Made by a program: the position numbers and the translations under genes | Shown here: positions 1-9,016 of the stretch, piece after piece | How positions within the stretch are numbered: position 1 is the first letter of the stretch | Layout: every line of letters starts with the position of its first letter | Notes under the pieces: model-generated | Told to the model about the DNA's origin: nothing | The model's database searches: none | The model's input: only the letters and a program-made list of their open reading frames with translations | NCBI RefSeq assembly: GCF_002929745.1 | Contig: NZ_PJIQ01000003.1 | Span: 124,001-188,000, forward strand | Reading direction: 5' to 3' | Source: Arthrobacter sp. B1805 | Lineage (GTDB): Bacteria > Actinomycetota > Actinomycetes > Actinomycetales > Micrococcaceae | Length of the DNA stretch: 64,000 bases

Positions 1-984
1 GTGGCAGGCCCCGCCATCGGCGCACCGGTCGTCCTGCACGACCTCCTCGACGGCGGAGTGGTCACGCGCCGCATCCATCGGAACGACCGCATCGTGGAGC
101 GCGAGTCCAGGGTGCTGGAGCACGGCTGCCTCAGTTGCACCGTGCGGTTCGACCTCGCCCCTGCCCTCCTGCGTCTCGCGTCCGAGGGCGTCGAGCGTGC
201 CGTGGTGGGCCTGCCACCCGGAACCACGGCCGAGAACGCCATCGACGGACTCCACTCGATCGCGCCCGGCGCCTTCGTGGTGGACGCCGTCGCGCTCGCA
301 CTGCGTCCCGAGGACGTGGAGGACCAGCTGTGGGACCACCACACCCTGTTCGCCTCCGGCTACACCGCGGTTCCCGAGGACGCGCGGACGCCGGGCGAGT
401 TCCTGATGGGTGAGCTCCTGTTCGCGGACACGGTCCTCACCACGGTGAGTGACCTCCTGCCGACCGACGCCGCCCTCGACGCGCGCGGGCTCCAGCTCAT
501 CGGTCAGCTCGCTCCGCACGCCCGCGTCTCGGCGGCCGACGCCGCCACCCTCGCCCGCCACGACTACGGGGCGTCCCAGGCACGGAGCCTGCCCGGCGCA
601 GTCCTCGCACCCACGATCGCGTCGGCACCGTTCCGCACCCTCGAGCACCGCATCACCCGCCCCTTGCACCCGGGCCGCTTCCGCACAGCCCTCGGCGCCG
701 TCTCGGAGGGCTGCTGCTTCGTCCGCGGCAGTGTCTGGATCGCGGGTATGCCGGACGCGAGGGTCGCCGTGCACGGAGTAGGCCCGCGCATCTCGCTCGG
801 CAACGGCGGCCCATGGACCGCGGCCGAGCGCCACGGCGAGTGGTGCCGTGGGACGCACCTCGCCCTCACCGGCGACGCCCTGGACGACGACGACATCACC
901 GGCCTGCTCGACGCCTGCGCCCTCACGGATGACGAGCTTCGCTCGTCCCCTGCGTACTCCCACCCCACCAGCGAGAATCACTGA
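1..984 (+). CDS. CobW/COG0523-type G3E GTPase metallochaperone, 5'-truncated by window
   Basis: The frame is open from the first base, so the GTG at position 1 is probably internal. The Walker A loop expected near the N terminus of this family lies upstream of the window. Visible parts are the cysteine motif HGCLSC (C43, C46 of the visible protein; the family usually has CxCC) and a CobW_C-like end (GCCFVRGSVWIAG, then a region ending in GGPW). G3E GTPases deliver metals to apo-proteins. The ribosomal protein gene rpmJ follows after 9 bases and encodes a cysteine-free L36, so the pair is most simply read as part of a zinc-starvation (Zur-type) unit in which this protein handles scarce zinc. 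Family assignment is firm; the metal is inferred from the neighbour. No promoter is visible. Confidence 0.85.
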   Translation: MAGPAIGAPVVLHDLLDGGVVTRRIHRNDRIVERESRVLEHGCLSCTVRFDLAPALLRLASEGVERAVVGLPPGTTAENAIDGLHSIAPGAFVVDAVALALRPEDVEDQLWDHHTLFASGYTAVPEDARTPGEFLMGELLFADTVLTTVSDLLPTDAALDARGLQLIGQLAPHARVSAADAATLARHDYGASQARSLPGAVLAPTIASAPFRTLEHRITRPLHPGRFRTALGAVSEGCCFVRGSVWIAGMPDARVAVHGVGPRISLGNGGPWTAAERHGEWCRGTHLALTGDALDDDDITGLLDACALTDDELRSSPAYSHPTSENH

Positions 985-993
985 AGGAGCACC

Positions 994-1116
994 ATGAAAG
1001 TCCGCAATTCCCTCCGCGCCCTCAAGAAGGTCCCGGGCGCCCAGATCGTCCGGCGCCGCGGCAGGACCTTCGTCATCAACAAGAAGAATCCACGCATGAA
1101 GGCCCGCCAGGGGTAG
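994..1116 (+). CDS. rpmJ: 50S ribosomal protein L36, zinc-independent (C-) form
   Basis: A 40-residue basic protein beginning [15 protein letters not shown] and ending NPRMKARQG, the typical shape of L36 in the large ribosomal subunit. It has no cysteine, so it is the paralogue without the zinc ribbon (the zinc form carries CxxC...CxxxxH). A ribosome binding site AAGGAGC lies at 984-990. It starts 9 bases after the CobW-like gene and is very likely co-transcribed with it. In actinobacteria such C- ribosomal paralogues replace the zinc-containing copies when zinc is low; that role is known for the family and inferred here. A strong hairpin follows at 1148-1179. Confidence 0.93.
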   Translation: MKVRNSLRALKKVPGAQIVRRRGRTFVINKKNPRMKARQG

Positions 1117-1147
1117 CACCACGGGCAAGGCCACCCGCGGGCCGGGG

Positions 1148-1179
1148 GTCGTCGTCGCGCACTACGGCGCGACGACGAC
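1148..1179. terminator. Perfect 13-bp hairpin between convergent genes
   Basis: GTCGTCGTCGCGC at 1148-1160 pairs perfectly with 1167-1179 across the loop ACTACG. No T-run follows. It lies between rpmJ and the convergent SDR gene and could stop transcription from both sides. Confidence 0.7.
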
Positions 1180-1242
1180 GCCCCTCCGCCGTCCGCCCCT
1201 CGAACTGCACGCCCCGGCCCACGGCAGCGGCGGACCTGCGTC

Positions 1243-2001
1243 CTAGCGGAGGTAGGACGCGCCGTTCGCGTCGACCACGGTGCCGCTGACCCAGAGGGGG
1301 GCATCGGTGGCGAGCCACGCGACGGCCTGCGCGATGTCCTCCGGGGTCGCCACGCGGTTGAAAGGGCTCTGCGCCCGGACAGCGTCACCTCCCGGCCCGT
1401 CGAGGACCGACCTGCCCATGTCCGTCTCGACGAATCCCGGTGCGACCGCCGCCGCGAGGATGCCGTGCGGTGCGAGGGCGACCGCCAGGGACTGGGTCAT
1501 GGAATGGAGCCCCGCCTTGCTGGCCCCGTAGGCCGGGGTGAGGGGCTCGCCGCGATAGGCGCCGCGCGAGCCCACACTGACGAGCCTTCCGCCCTCCGGT
1601 CCGGACGGGCGATCGAGCAGGTGCCGCGCCACCAGCCAGGCAAGGTTCGCCGGTCCCAGCAGGTTGACGGCCAGCGTGTGCCCCCACGCCTGCTGCCATT
1701 GCTCGAACGGCGTCGAGTCGATGGGGTGCGCTTCGAAGATGCCCGCATTGTTGACGAGGACGTCGACCCCGCCCAGGTGCCCCACGGTGTCGGCCACGAT
1801 GCTTTCACACGCTTCCGGATCCGCGACGTCACCGACGACGACGGCGTGACCGGTGCCGGGCAGCGCAGCGTGGACCGCTGCTGCGGCAGTGCCGTCCCGC
1901 CCGGCATGCACGGCAATGCGGTGCCCCCGCGCGGCAAGCTCCTGCGCGATGGCGGCCCCGATGCCACGGCTCGCTCCGGTCACCAAGATGCTCAGCGTCA
2001 T
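1243..2001 (-). CDS. SDR family oxidoreductase
   Basis: A 252-residue classical short-chain dehydrogenase/reductase. It has the nucleotide-binding TGASRGIG near residue 8, NNAG near 90, the catalytic YxxxK as YGASK, and a C terminus WVSGTVVDANGASYLR with the usual SG...D.G signature. Substrate is unknown. The start chosen is ATG at 2001 (MTLSILVTG), which puts the Rossmann strand at the N terminus; the frame is open further upstream but that part does not resemble an SDR. There is no clear Shine-Dalgarno site. A TAGCGT hexamer (plus coordinates 2009-2014) ends 7 nt before the ATG, so a leaderless mRNA is possible. Stand-alone gene, convergent with rpmJ. Confidence 0.88.
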   Translation of the reverse strand: MTLSILVTGASRGIGAAIAQELAARGHRIAVHAGRDGTAAAAVHAALPGTGHAVVVGDVADPEACESIVADTVGHLGGVDVLVNNAGIFEAHPIDSTPFEQWQQAWGHTLAVNLLGPANLAWLVARHLLDRPSGPEGGRLVSVGSRGAYRGEPLTPAYGASKAGLHSMTQSLAVALAPHGILAAAVAPGFVETDMGRSVLDGPGGDAVRAQSPFNRVATPEDIAQAVAWLATDAPLWVSGTVVDANGASYLR

Positions 2002-2131
2002 GACCCAGACGCTACAGCGTGAGCGACGAACCCCAGGGGACGGCGTGCACTTGTGGACTCGGGGGTCACACGAGGAGCCACCCTTGCTAAGCTGTTCAGC
2101 CATCGACCGCCGGCCCACCGCGAAGGACTCC

Positions 2132-2512
2132 ATGGACCCGTTCAGTGTGCACTTCGAGAGGGGTTTCCTCAGGCTGCGGTGGCGGCGCGGTGTAGAGATC
2201 ACGCACGCGCACGGCGTCGCTGCAGCCCGCGCCCTCGCCGAGTTCCACGGCCCCGCGGCCTTCCCGCTCCTGGTGCACATGCACGGCATCACCGGCGTCA
2301 CGCCGGAGGCGCGCGTGGGCATGGCGGCCTACCGCGGCTATTCCCGGGTGGCGCTCGTGGGTCAGGACGCCATGGACGAGGTCTTGTCCGGGTTCTCGCA
2401 CCGCTCCCCCACCCCGACGCGGTTCTTCACCTCGGAATCCGAAGCCCTGGCCTGGCTCCTGGAGGGCACTGCGGCAGAGCACGGTGCATCCCCCGCTCCG
2501 AGCACCGGGTAG
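2132..2512 (+). CDS. Small STAS/SpoIIAA-like protein (DUF7793-like)
   Basis: A 126-residue soluble protein starting MDPFSVHFERGFLRLRWRRG with a GAAGGA ribosome binding site at 2122-2127. The pattern of a short beta start, a region FPLLVHMHGITGVTPEARV, a strand VALVGQDAMDEVL and a final helix SESEALAWLLEG is like the SpoIIAA/STAS fold of small regulators seen repeatedly in Arthrobacter-type genomes. The assignment is by sequence pattern only; no phosphorylatable serine can be pinpointed. Function is unknown. Stand-alone gene between two unrelated units. Confidence 0.7.
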   Translation: MDPFSVHFERGFLRLRWRRGVEITHAHGVAAARALAEFHGPAAFPLLVHMHGITGVTPEARVGMAAYRGYSRVALVGQDAMDEVLSGFSHRSPTPTRFFTSESEALAWLLEGTAAEHGASPAPSTG

Positions 2513-2617
2513 CCTCGGGGCGCGGCCGCGTTCCGCCGGGCAGATGCTGGGCGCGAGCGCCGACGCAACCGCACTGCAGCGTTGACCCGCACCGCGCCGC
2601 AGTGCCAAGGTGACTGC

Positions 2618-2943
2618 ATGAGCGCCGAAGATACGGGCACCACCGGAAACGCAGGAGAAGCAGCGAACGCCGGGGTCGAGGTCAGCAACAACGAAGCGAA
2701 GAGCCGCTACACCGCGAGCCTCGGGGGTGAGCCCGCCGGGATCGCCGCCTACGAGCGATCGGACGACACCATCACCTTCACGCACACCGTGGTGGACGAG
2801 GAGGTGGAGGGGCAGGGCATCGGGAGTACCCTGATCCGCCGCGCCCTCGACGATGCCCGCGCCCAGGCCCTCACCGTGGTCCCGCAGTGCGGGTTCGTCG
2901 CCGCCTTCATAGAGGACCACCCCGAGTACCAGGACCTGGTGGG

Positions 2944-2947
<4 letters not shown>
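2618..2947 (+). CDS. GNAT-type N-acetyltransferase, YjdJ-like
   Basis: A 109-residue protein of the small stand-alone GNAT subgroup (YjdJ/GTL3B type). It carries the acetyl-CoA segment VVDEEVEGQGIGSTLIRRAL and the following PQCGFVAAFIEDHPEY block with the conserved cysteine and the HPEY end. The first 25 residues are low-complexity. The start is ATG 2618 with AAGG at 2607-2610; an upstream in-frame codon exists but adds residues not seen in the family. The stop TAA overlaps the stop of the convergent tetR gene within the palindrome TTAA (2944-2947). Substrate unknown. Confidence 0.85.
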
Positions 2948-4451
<1,504 letters not shown>

Positions 4452-4460
4452 CACGCCGAA

Positions 4461-4496
4461 GGCGAAGGGCGTCGGCCACCACCGGCGCCCTTCGCC
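4461..4496 (+). terminator. Hairpin terminator after the hydrolase gene
   Basis: GGCGAAGGGCG (4461-4471) pairs perfectly with 4486-4496, and the stem extends four more pairs inward (one G-T) to the loop CCACCA. It lies 9 bases after the stop codon. No T-run follows. Confidence 0.8.
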
Positions 4497-4500
4497 ATGC

Positions 4501-4630
4501 GCCGCCGGGCGGAGCTCCGCCGCATGCGGCCGGCCGGCCGAACCTCTTGCGCCGCCTGGCGGAGCTCCGCTGCGCGCCGGCCGGCCGAGCCTCCGGTGCT
4601 GCTCAACGGAGCTCCGCAGCGCGCCGCCGC
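4501..4630. repeat. Degenerate array of palindromic units, about 50-bp period
   Basis: Two and a half diverged copies begin near 4501, 4551 and 4601. Each carries the palindromic core GCGGAGCTCCGC (14 bp perfect at 4508-4521, 12 bp in copy 2, 10 bp in copy 3). Copies 1 and 2 add a CCGGCCGG stretch. The third copy runs into the 3' end of the acetamidase gene and encodes its last residues (RRRAAELR). It resembles an extragenic palindromic (REP-like) element. Confidence 0.6.
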
Positions 4631-5604
4631 AGGTTCGCGTGCAGGCCACCGTAGGCATCGACGGCCGGGAAGAGGGCCTTCGGTGCCTTCACGACCACGC
4701 TGTAGTTGGCGTCCACCGCGTTGGCGATCGGCGCCAGCGCGGTCTGGGTCAGGAGTTGGTAGGCGTCCAGCCGGTGCAGCCCGAAAAGATCGCCGAACCA
4801 CCGCACCATCTCCAACTGGCCGATGCGCCACGAGTCCTCCATGGGCCGGAAGGAGCCCACCGCCATCCAGTGGTAGTCGGTCTCGAGCCGGGGCCACGCA
4901 GGAGCCCCGCCCTTGATCAGCTCGACGATGATCGTCGAGTGCATGGCTCCCTCGACCGCGGTGCCGCAGGCCTCGCCCTCACCCTGGCGGTAGTGCCCGT
5001 CGCCGATCGAGAAGAGAGCACCCTCGACGTTCACGCCGAGGTAGACCGTCGTACCCGGTTTCACGTCCGGTGCGTCCATGTTGCCTCCGAACCGCTCAGG
5101 CACCAGCGCCGAGCGCACCTCCCCTCCGGGTGGCGCCACTCCGACGGTGCCGAGCATGGGTTCGAGCGGCAGCGCGACCCCGAAGTCCCCGAGCCGGGAC
5201 TGGAAACCGACCGTCCGCCGTTCGGTGTCCACGTGGTAGATCCAGGTGATGTCCGGCAGTGGTTCCTGCAGCGTGGCGGTGCGGTCCGTGCTGGTAAGAC
5301 CGCCGAAGAAGGGGACCGTGGCAGAAGCGCCGTAGGACCGGGCAGGTGTCAGGTCGGCGATGTGCAGGGCCAGCGTGTCCCCCGGTTCGGCGCCCTCCAC
5401 GTAGAAGGGACCGGTCTGCGGATTGATGAAGGCGAGGTCCACCCTCTCCCCCGAGACATCGTGCACCGAGGTCAGTGCGTTGTTGAAGGCGTCCTCCGAC
5501 CAGAGCTTCAGCGCAGTCCCGGGCCGCACGCTCAGTACCGGGGCGCTGCCGCCGAAGGTGTACACGAGCTGGTCAGGCCGCGGGTGATACTCAATGATCT
5601 CCAT
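4603..5604 (-). CDS. Acetamidase/formamidase family protein
   Basis: A 333-residue FmdA_AmdA-family protein. These enzymes hydrolyse formamide or short amides to ammonia and the acid. Typical blocks are visible: LKLWSEDAFN, TGPFYVEGAEPGDTLAL, GGNMDAPDVKPGTTVYL and GDGHYRQGEGE, which is the metal/active-site region with its His and Glu. The start ATG at 5604 has no Shine-Dalgarno site; a TAGCAT hexamer ends exactly 6 nt upstream, so it can be read as leaderless. The promoter-start segment is duplicated in tandem (5596-5645). The C-terminal RRRAAELR comes from a palindromic repeat and may be recent. No urea/amide transporter is adjacent, so the substrate is open. Confidence 0.9.
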   Translation of the reverse strand: MEIIEYHPRPDQLVYTFGGSAPVLSVRPGTALKLWSEDAFNNALTSVHDVSGERVDLAFINPQTGPFYVEGAEPGDTLALHIADLTPARSYGASATVPFFGGLTSTDRTATLQEPLPDITWIYHVDTERRTVGFQSRLGDFGVALPLEPMLGTVGVAPPGGEVRSALVPERFGGNMDAPDVKPGTTVYLGVNVEGALFSIGDGHYRQGEGEACGTAVEGAMHSTIIVELIKGGAPAWPRLETDYHWMAVGSFRPMEDSWRIGQLEMVRWFGDLFGLHRLDAYQLLTQTALAPIANAVDANYSVVVKAPKALFPAVDAYGGLHANLRRRAAELR

Positions 5605-5629
5605 GACCGGATGCTACGGGGATCTCCAT
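5591..5629 (-). CDS. Possible 12-codon mini-ORF created by start duplication
   Basis: The upstream copy of the 25-bp repeat contains a second ATG (5629) with the same -10 element 6 nt before it. It reads MEIPVASGHGDH then TGA, in a different frame from the acetamidase and overlapping its ATG. If transcription starts at 5629, this would be a leaderless uORF that affects acetamidase translation. It may equally be untranslated. Confidence 0.3.
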   Translation of the reverse strand: MEIPVASGHGDH

Positions 5630-5645
5630 GACCGGATGCTACGGG
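5596..5645. repeat. Perfect 25-bp tandem duplication over the acetamidase start
   Basis: The 25-bp unit at 5596-5620 is repeated without change at 5621-5645. On the minus strand each copy carries CGTAGCATCCGGTCATG, meaning a -10 element, 6 nt and a start codon. The unit is not a multiple of three, so the two ATGs are in different frames. Confidence 0.95.
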
Positions 5646-5664
5646 GCTGTTCGGGCGGGAACAA
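5611..5664 (-). promoter_or_regulatory. Duplicated acetamidase promoter
   Basis: Read on the minus strand, the distal copy has TTGTTC (5659-5664), a 17-nt spacer, TAGCAT (5636-5641), 6 nt and ATG. The proximal copy has TAGCAT at 5611-5616 but no -35-like hexamer at the same distance. The distal copy therefore looks like the complete promoter. Confidence 0.55.
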
Positions 5665-5764
5665 GGGTCCCGAGAGCGACGACGGCGACACCGGTGGTGC
5701 CGCCGTCGTCCCTGGTACTGCCGTCGTCCTTGGTAGCGGGAAGCGATGCCCGAGAAGGACTACC

Positions 5765-7045
5765 TCAGTTCGCGAAGACGTCGACGAGGCGCAGGTCCGG
5801 CGTCCACAATCCGAGTGAATCCCCGGTGTTGTTGAGGAGGGACGCGCCCTGGCCGTTGTAGTAGGCGGAGGCGGAGTTCGTGCCCGGTCCCGTGTAGACA
5901 CGCAGCTCACCGCCCGGCTGCAGCACGTAACCGTCCCCCACCACCAGGATGTTGTTTGCGGCGTCCCGCAGGAAGTAGCCGCTGACGTCCACGGCTGTTC
6001 CGGACGCGTTCCGCAGCGCGACGTACTCGCCCGTCTCGGGTTGCACGTCGTTGCCCAACGGGTCGTTCACCGCTCCGCTGATCTCGATGGTGGCACCCGG
6101 GAAGACCGGCAACCCACGGAGGTGGCGGCTGCTCTCGATCGGGAAATCGGTGGTGACGGCGTCGACCCCGAGATCCGTGACCGCCTGCACGGCCTCCGGC
6201 GAATTGACGGTGTAGACGCTCATGGCCAGTCCGGCGGCCTTCACCCTGGCGACGTCCTCCGCGTTCACGACCCGGTAGTTGGCACCGACGGAATCCACGT
6301 ACGTTGCCCACGCGGCAAGCACATCGGCTCGGGGCACCGCACCGGTGAGCTGCTGCAGCTGAATCTCGGGGGCGAGCTCCGCGAAGCGCCGGTTGGATGC
6401 CTCATCGAAGCCGATGACCTGCACCTTGTCCGCTGCGACCAGTTTCTGCCAGGCAGGATTGGTGTGCAGCTCGTCCGCAATCAGCTGCTCGATCCCGGGG
6501 GAGTTCCAGGGGGACTTGATCTCGATGTAGACGCCCGTCGTGCGTGTTCCGACGGCGGCGGCGTCGTCGAGGTGGGGGATCCTCTCGCCGGTGAAGCGCC
6601 GGTCGAAGTACGAGCCGGCATCGAGCTGCTGCAGTTCCGCCCAGGTGAAGGACGTGATCGGATCGGCGGCGCGCCCGGGGAACACGTCCTCGACGTTGGT
6701 CGTCCGCGCCGGCGTGTCGTCATGGAAGAGGAACGGAACGCCGTCGGCACTGAGCTGGACATCGATCTCGATGAAGTCAGCACCGGAAGCGCGTCCGTCC
6801 TTGAACGCGGAAACCGTGTTCTCCGGCGCAGTGCCGCCTGCGCCGCGGTGCCCTACCAGGATCGGCGTCGCGGCGGGGCGCTTCACGGACGCTTGCCGCA
6901 GGTCGGGCGTCGGCGTGGCGGGGGCGGATACAGCCAGGAGCGAGAGTCCGACGGCGGCGACGGCGACGGTGCGGACGGAGCGGGCGGAGCCGTTGGAACG
7001 GGGAATTCCGGCGGAGCGGGCAGAGCGGAAGGCGCGAACTGGCAA
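5765..7045 (-). CDS. Secreted glycerophosphodiester phosphodiesterase with lamin-tail domain
   Basis: A 426-residue exported protein. A signal sequence (SVRTVAVAAVGLSLLAVSAPA) precedes a GDPD TIM-barrel with GHRGAGGTAPENTVSAF (catalytic His and Arg), EIDVQLSADG and HDD, all typical of enzymes that cleave glycerophosphodiesters to glycerol-3-phosphate and an alcohol. After about residue 315 a lamin-tail (LTD) beta domain follows (ATIEISGAVNDP...GEYVALRNASG...YFLRDAANN), a module often fused to secreted nucleases and phosphodiesterases. The start chosen is TTG 7045: AAGGGA sits 6 nt before it, whereas the longer frame to 7159 has no such site. Probably acts outside the membrane in phosphate or lipid-headgroup scavenging. 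Confidence 0.85.
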   Translation of the reverse strand: MPVRAFRSARSAGIPRSNGSARSVRTVAVAAVGLSLLAVSAPATPTPDLRQASVKRPAATPILVGHRGAGGTAPENTVSAFKDGRASGADFIEIDVQLSADGVPFLFHDDTPARTTNVEDVFPGRAADPITSFTWAELQQLDAGSYFDRRFTGERIPHLDDAAAVGTRTTGVYIEIKSPWNSPGIEQLIADELHTNPAWQKLVAADKVQVIGFDEASNRRFAELAPEIQLQQLTGAVPRADVLAAWATYVDSVGANYRVVNAEDVARVKAAGLAMSVYTVNSPEAVQAVTDLGVDAVTTDFPIESSRHLRGLPVFPGATIEISGAVNDPLGNDVQPETGEYVALRNASGTAVDVSGYFLRDAANNILVVGDGYVLQPGGELRVYTGPGTNSASAYYNGQGASLLNNTGDSLGLWTPDLRLVDVFAN

Positions 7046-7171
7046 GGGTGATCCCTTCGGAACTGTCGGTGGCGGGACCGGCTGGACCGCCTCGACGATC
7101 CAACCGCCGCTACCCGACACCGCCGTCAACCGCGGATGAATTGCCGGTGAAGCGCGCACCCACTTCTGGGA

Positions 7172-8482
7172 TCAGGCGCGGCCCTTGAGGATGAGGTTCC
7201 AGTAGACCTTCGGAAGCACGATGCGCTCGAGGAAGAACGTCAGCCTCCGCTCCCGGGCGAGGTTCTTCCACCCCGGCACAGTGGGCATGGGAGCATACTT
7301 GTCGTCGAATTCCGAGAAGACCACCGTATTCCTGCTCACCACGAAGGGGCAGGCCGAGTAGTGGTTGTACTTCGCCGTCGGCTTCCTGCCCCTGATGACC
7401 GCCCGGACGTTCTTGGCAAGGACCTTCGTCTGCATGCGCAGTGCTGCGCCGGACTTGGAGTTCAGCGTGGACGCGGCATCACCCAGGGACCAAATGGCCG
7501 GGAAACGCGTGTGCCGCAGGATGACCGGATCCACCTCGACGAAGCCGCCCGGGTTGCCCCGCGCCGGAAGGTCGGTGGTCTTCAGCCATTCCGGCGCGGA
7601 CTGCGGCGGCACCGCGTGGAGGACGTCGTAGGACAGCGTCTCCGGGACGCCGGTGACGCTGTTCCTGAGCTCGACCGACCGGTTGTCCGGGTCCACGGAG
7701 GCGAGTTCGGTGCTGTAGCGGACCTCGATCCCGTATTCCTTGATCTTCCGGGTCAGCTCGTCGTCGATGATGTCCATGCCGAAGATCGTCGGCGTGGACA
7801 CGGCCAGGACCACCCTGATGTCCTTGAGCACCCCAGTCTGTCGCCAGTGGTCGCACGCGAGGTACATGGGCTTCTGGGCGGCGCCGTCGCACGAGGCCGG
7901 CCCGGGCGGCTGGGTGAAGACGACCGTCCCGCTGGTGAGGTCCTTGAAGAGTTTCCAGGCCTTCGGAGCGAGTTCGTACTCGTAGTTCGATCCACCGTGC
8001 GGACCCTCCATCGCCTCCTTGAGGCCCGGCACCACCGCCCAGTCGTTCTGGATGCCGGGACACACCACGAGGTGGTCGTAGGTGACGGCGGAACCGGAGG
8101 CCAGGAGCACGGTGTTGGTGTCCGTACTGACGTCCGTCGCCTTGTCCTGGATCCAAGTGACACCCTTCGGCATCACGGCGGACTGCAGCCGGACTGCCTC
8201 CAGGGCGTCGGCTGTTCCACCTGCGATGTGCGAGAAGAGCGGCTGGTAGAAGTGGCGTTCCCGGGGCTCGATGACGGCGATGTCCTTCATCCGGTACCGG
8301 CGGAGGCGCCCGGCCAGGGACACTCCGGCATTGCCGCCGCCGATGATGAGCACCTGGTGGTGGCGTTTCTCGCCGGGCGCGGGAATGACCGGAACGGCCC
8401 GGCCCGCTGATGTGGTGCTCTTGCTGGAACCGATGACGGGTACCTCTTCCGTGTCGTCCTGCGCGGTGCTGTCCTTCGACAC
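7172..8482 (-). CDS. NAD(P)/FAD-dependent oxidoreductase, sulfide:quinone reductase-like
   Basis: A 436-residue flavoprotein. After about 40 non-conserved residues it has the FAD dinucleotide fold VLIIGGGNAGVSLAGRL, ERHFYQPLF, the second strand TYDHLVVCPGIQNDW, and the C-terminal FAD block AIWSLGDAAS. The YQPLFSH segment, the PGPASCDGAAQKP region with a cysteine and the hydrophobic C terminus place it with type II SQR-like enzymes (SQRDL type), which pass electrons from sulfide to quinone; related NDH-2 proteins are the main alternative. A persulfide dioxygenase or rhodanese, often adjacent to true SQR genes, is not seen here, so sulfide as substrate is inferred. Confidence 0.82.
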   Translation of the reverse strand: MSKDSTAQDDTEEVPVIGSSKSTTSAGRAVPVIPAPGEKRHHQVLIIGGGNAGVSLAGRLRRYRMKDIAVIEPRERHFYQPLFSHIAGGTADALEAVRLQSAVMPKGVTWIQDKATDVSTDTNTVLLASGSAVTYDHLVVCPGIQNDWAVVPGLKEAMEGPHGGSNYEYELAPKAWKLFKDLTSGTVVFTQPPGPASCDGAAQKPMYLACDHWRQTGVLKDIRVVLAVSTPTIFGMDIIDDELTRKIKEYGIEVRYSTELASVDPDNRSVELRNSVTGVPETLSYDVLHAVPPQSAPEWLKTTDLPARGNPGGFVEVDPVILRHTRFPAIWSLGDAASTLNSKSGAALRMQTKVLAKNVRAVIRGRKPTAKYNHYSACPFVVSRNTVVFSEFDDKYAPMPTVPGWKNLARERRLTFFLERIVLPKVYWNLILKGRA

Positions 8483-8566
8483 TACCGCCCGGCACCGACG
8501 CAGGGACAGGGACAGCGTGCCGACGAGGGAAACGATGCCCCTCGAACCAGCGGCACTGCCCTGGGC

Positions 8567-8929
8567 TCACCCTCCCGAGGTGTACGAGGTACTGGCTTCG
8601 CCGACCACGGCGGGCTGATGGACGCTGTGACCGGCGGCGTCCTGGCCCGGGCTCGCGAGGATGGCGAGCAGGAGATAGAAGGTCACGAACCAGACCGCGA
8701 CGCCGACGCCGCGCTCTTTCCTGCGCAGCGGCCCTCGGCCTGTGCATCGATGGGCGGCCGCGGCATCGGCCGGGGGAACGGCCGGCGTCCCGTGCCGCCG
8801 GTGCAGCTCGAGCTCGCACCGGGCCCGGGTCAGTTCCTCGCGGAGCCGCTCGGCCTTCTCCGCAGCGACCCATGGCTCGTCCTGCCGGGAGCGGCGCGCC
8901 ACTCCGAACGGATCTGCTGACTTCATCAT
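8567..8929 (-). CDS. Hypothetical protein with coiled coil and one membrane helix
   Basis: A 120-residue protein with a charged helix AAEKAERLREELTRARCELEL (about 22-42), a polar linker, one predicted membrane segment VGVAVWFVTFYLLLAILA (about 75-92) and a short polar tail. A GGGGAA ribosome-binding stretch precedes the ATG pair at 8929/8926. No known domain recognised. It lies 84 bp upstream of the SQR-like gene on the same strand and could be co-transcribed. Its uniform high-G+C codon use supports a real gene, but this is not certain. Confidence 0.6.
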   Translation of the reverse strand: MMKSADPFGVARRSRQDEPWVAAEKAERLREELTRARCELELHRRHGTPAVPPADAAAAHRCTGRGPLRRKERGVGVAVWFVTFYLLLAILASPGQDAAGHSVHQPAVVGEASTSYTSGG

Positions 8930-9016
8930 CGTCGATTCCCCATGCCGTCATCGTAGGCAGGGCTTCACGCAACCGACCCTCAGCGTTGCGGCAGGATCGC
9001 CGCAGGCAAGGGCTGG

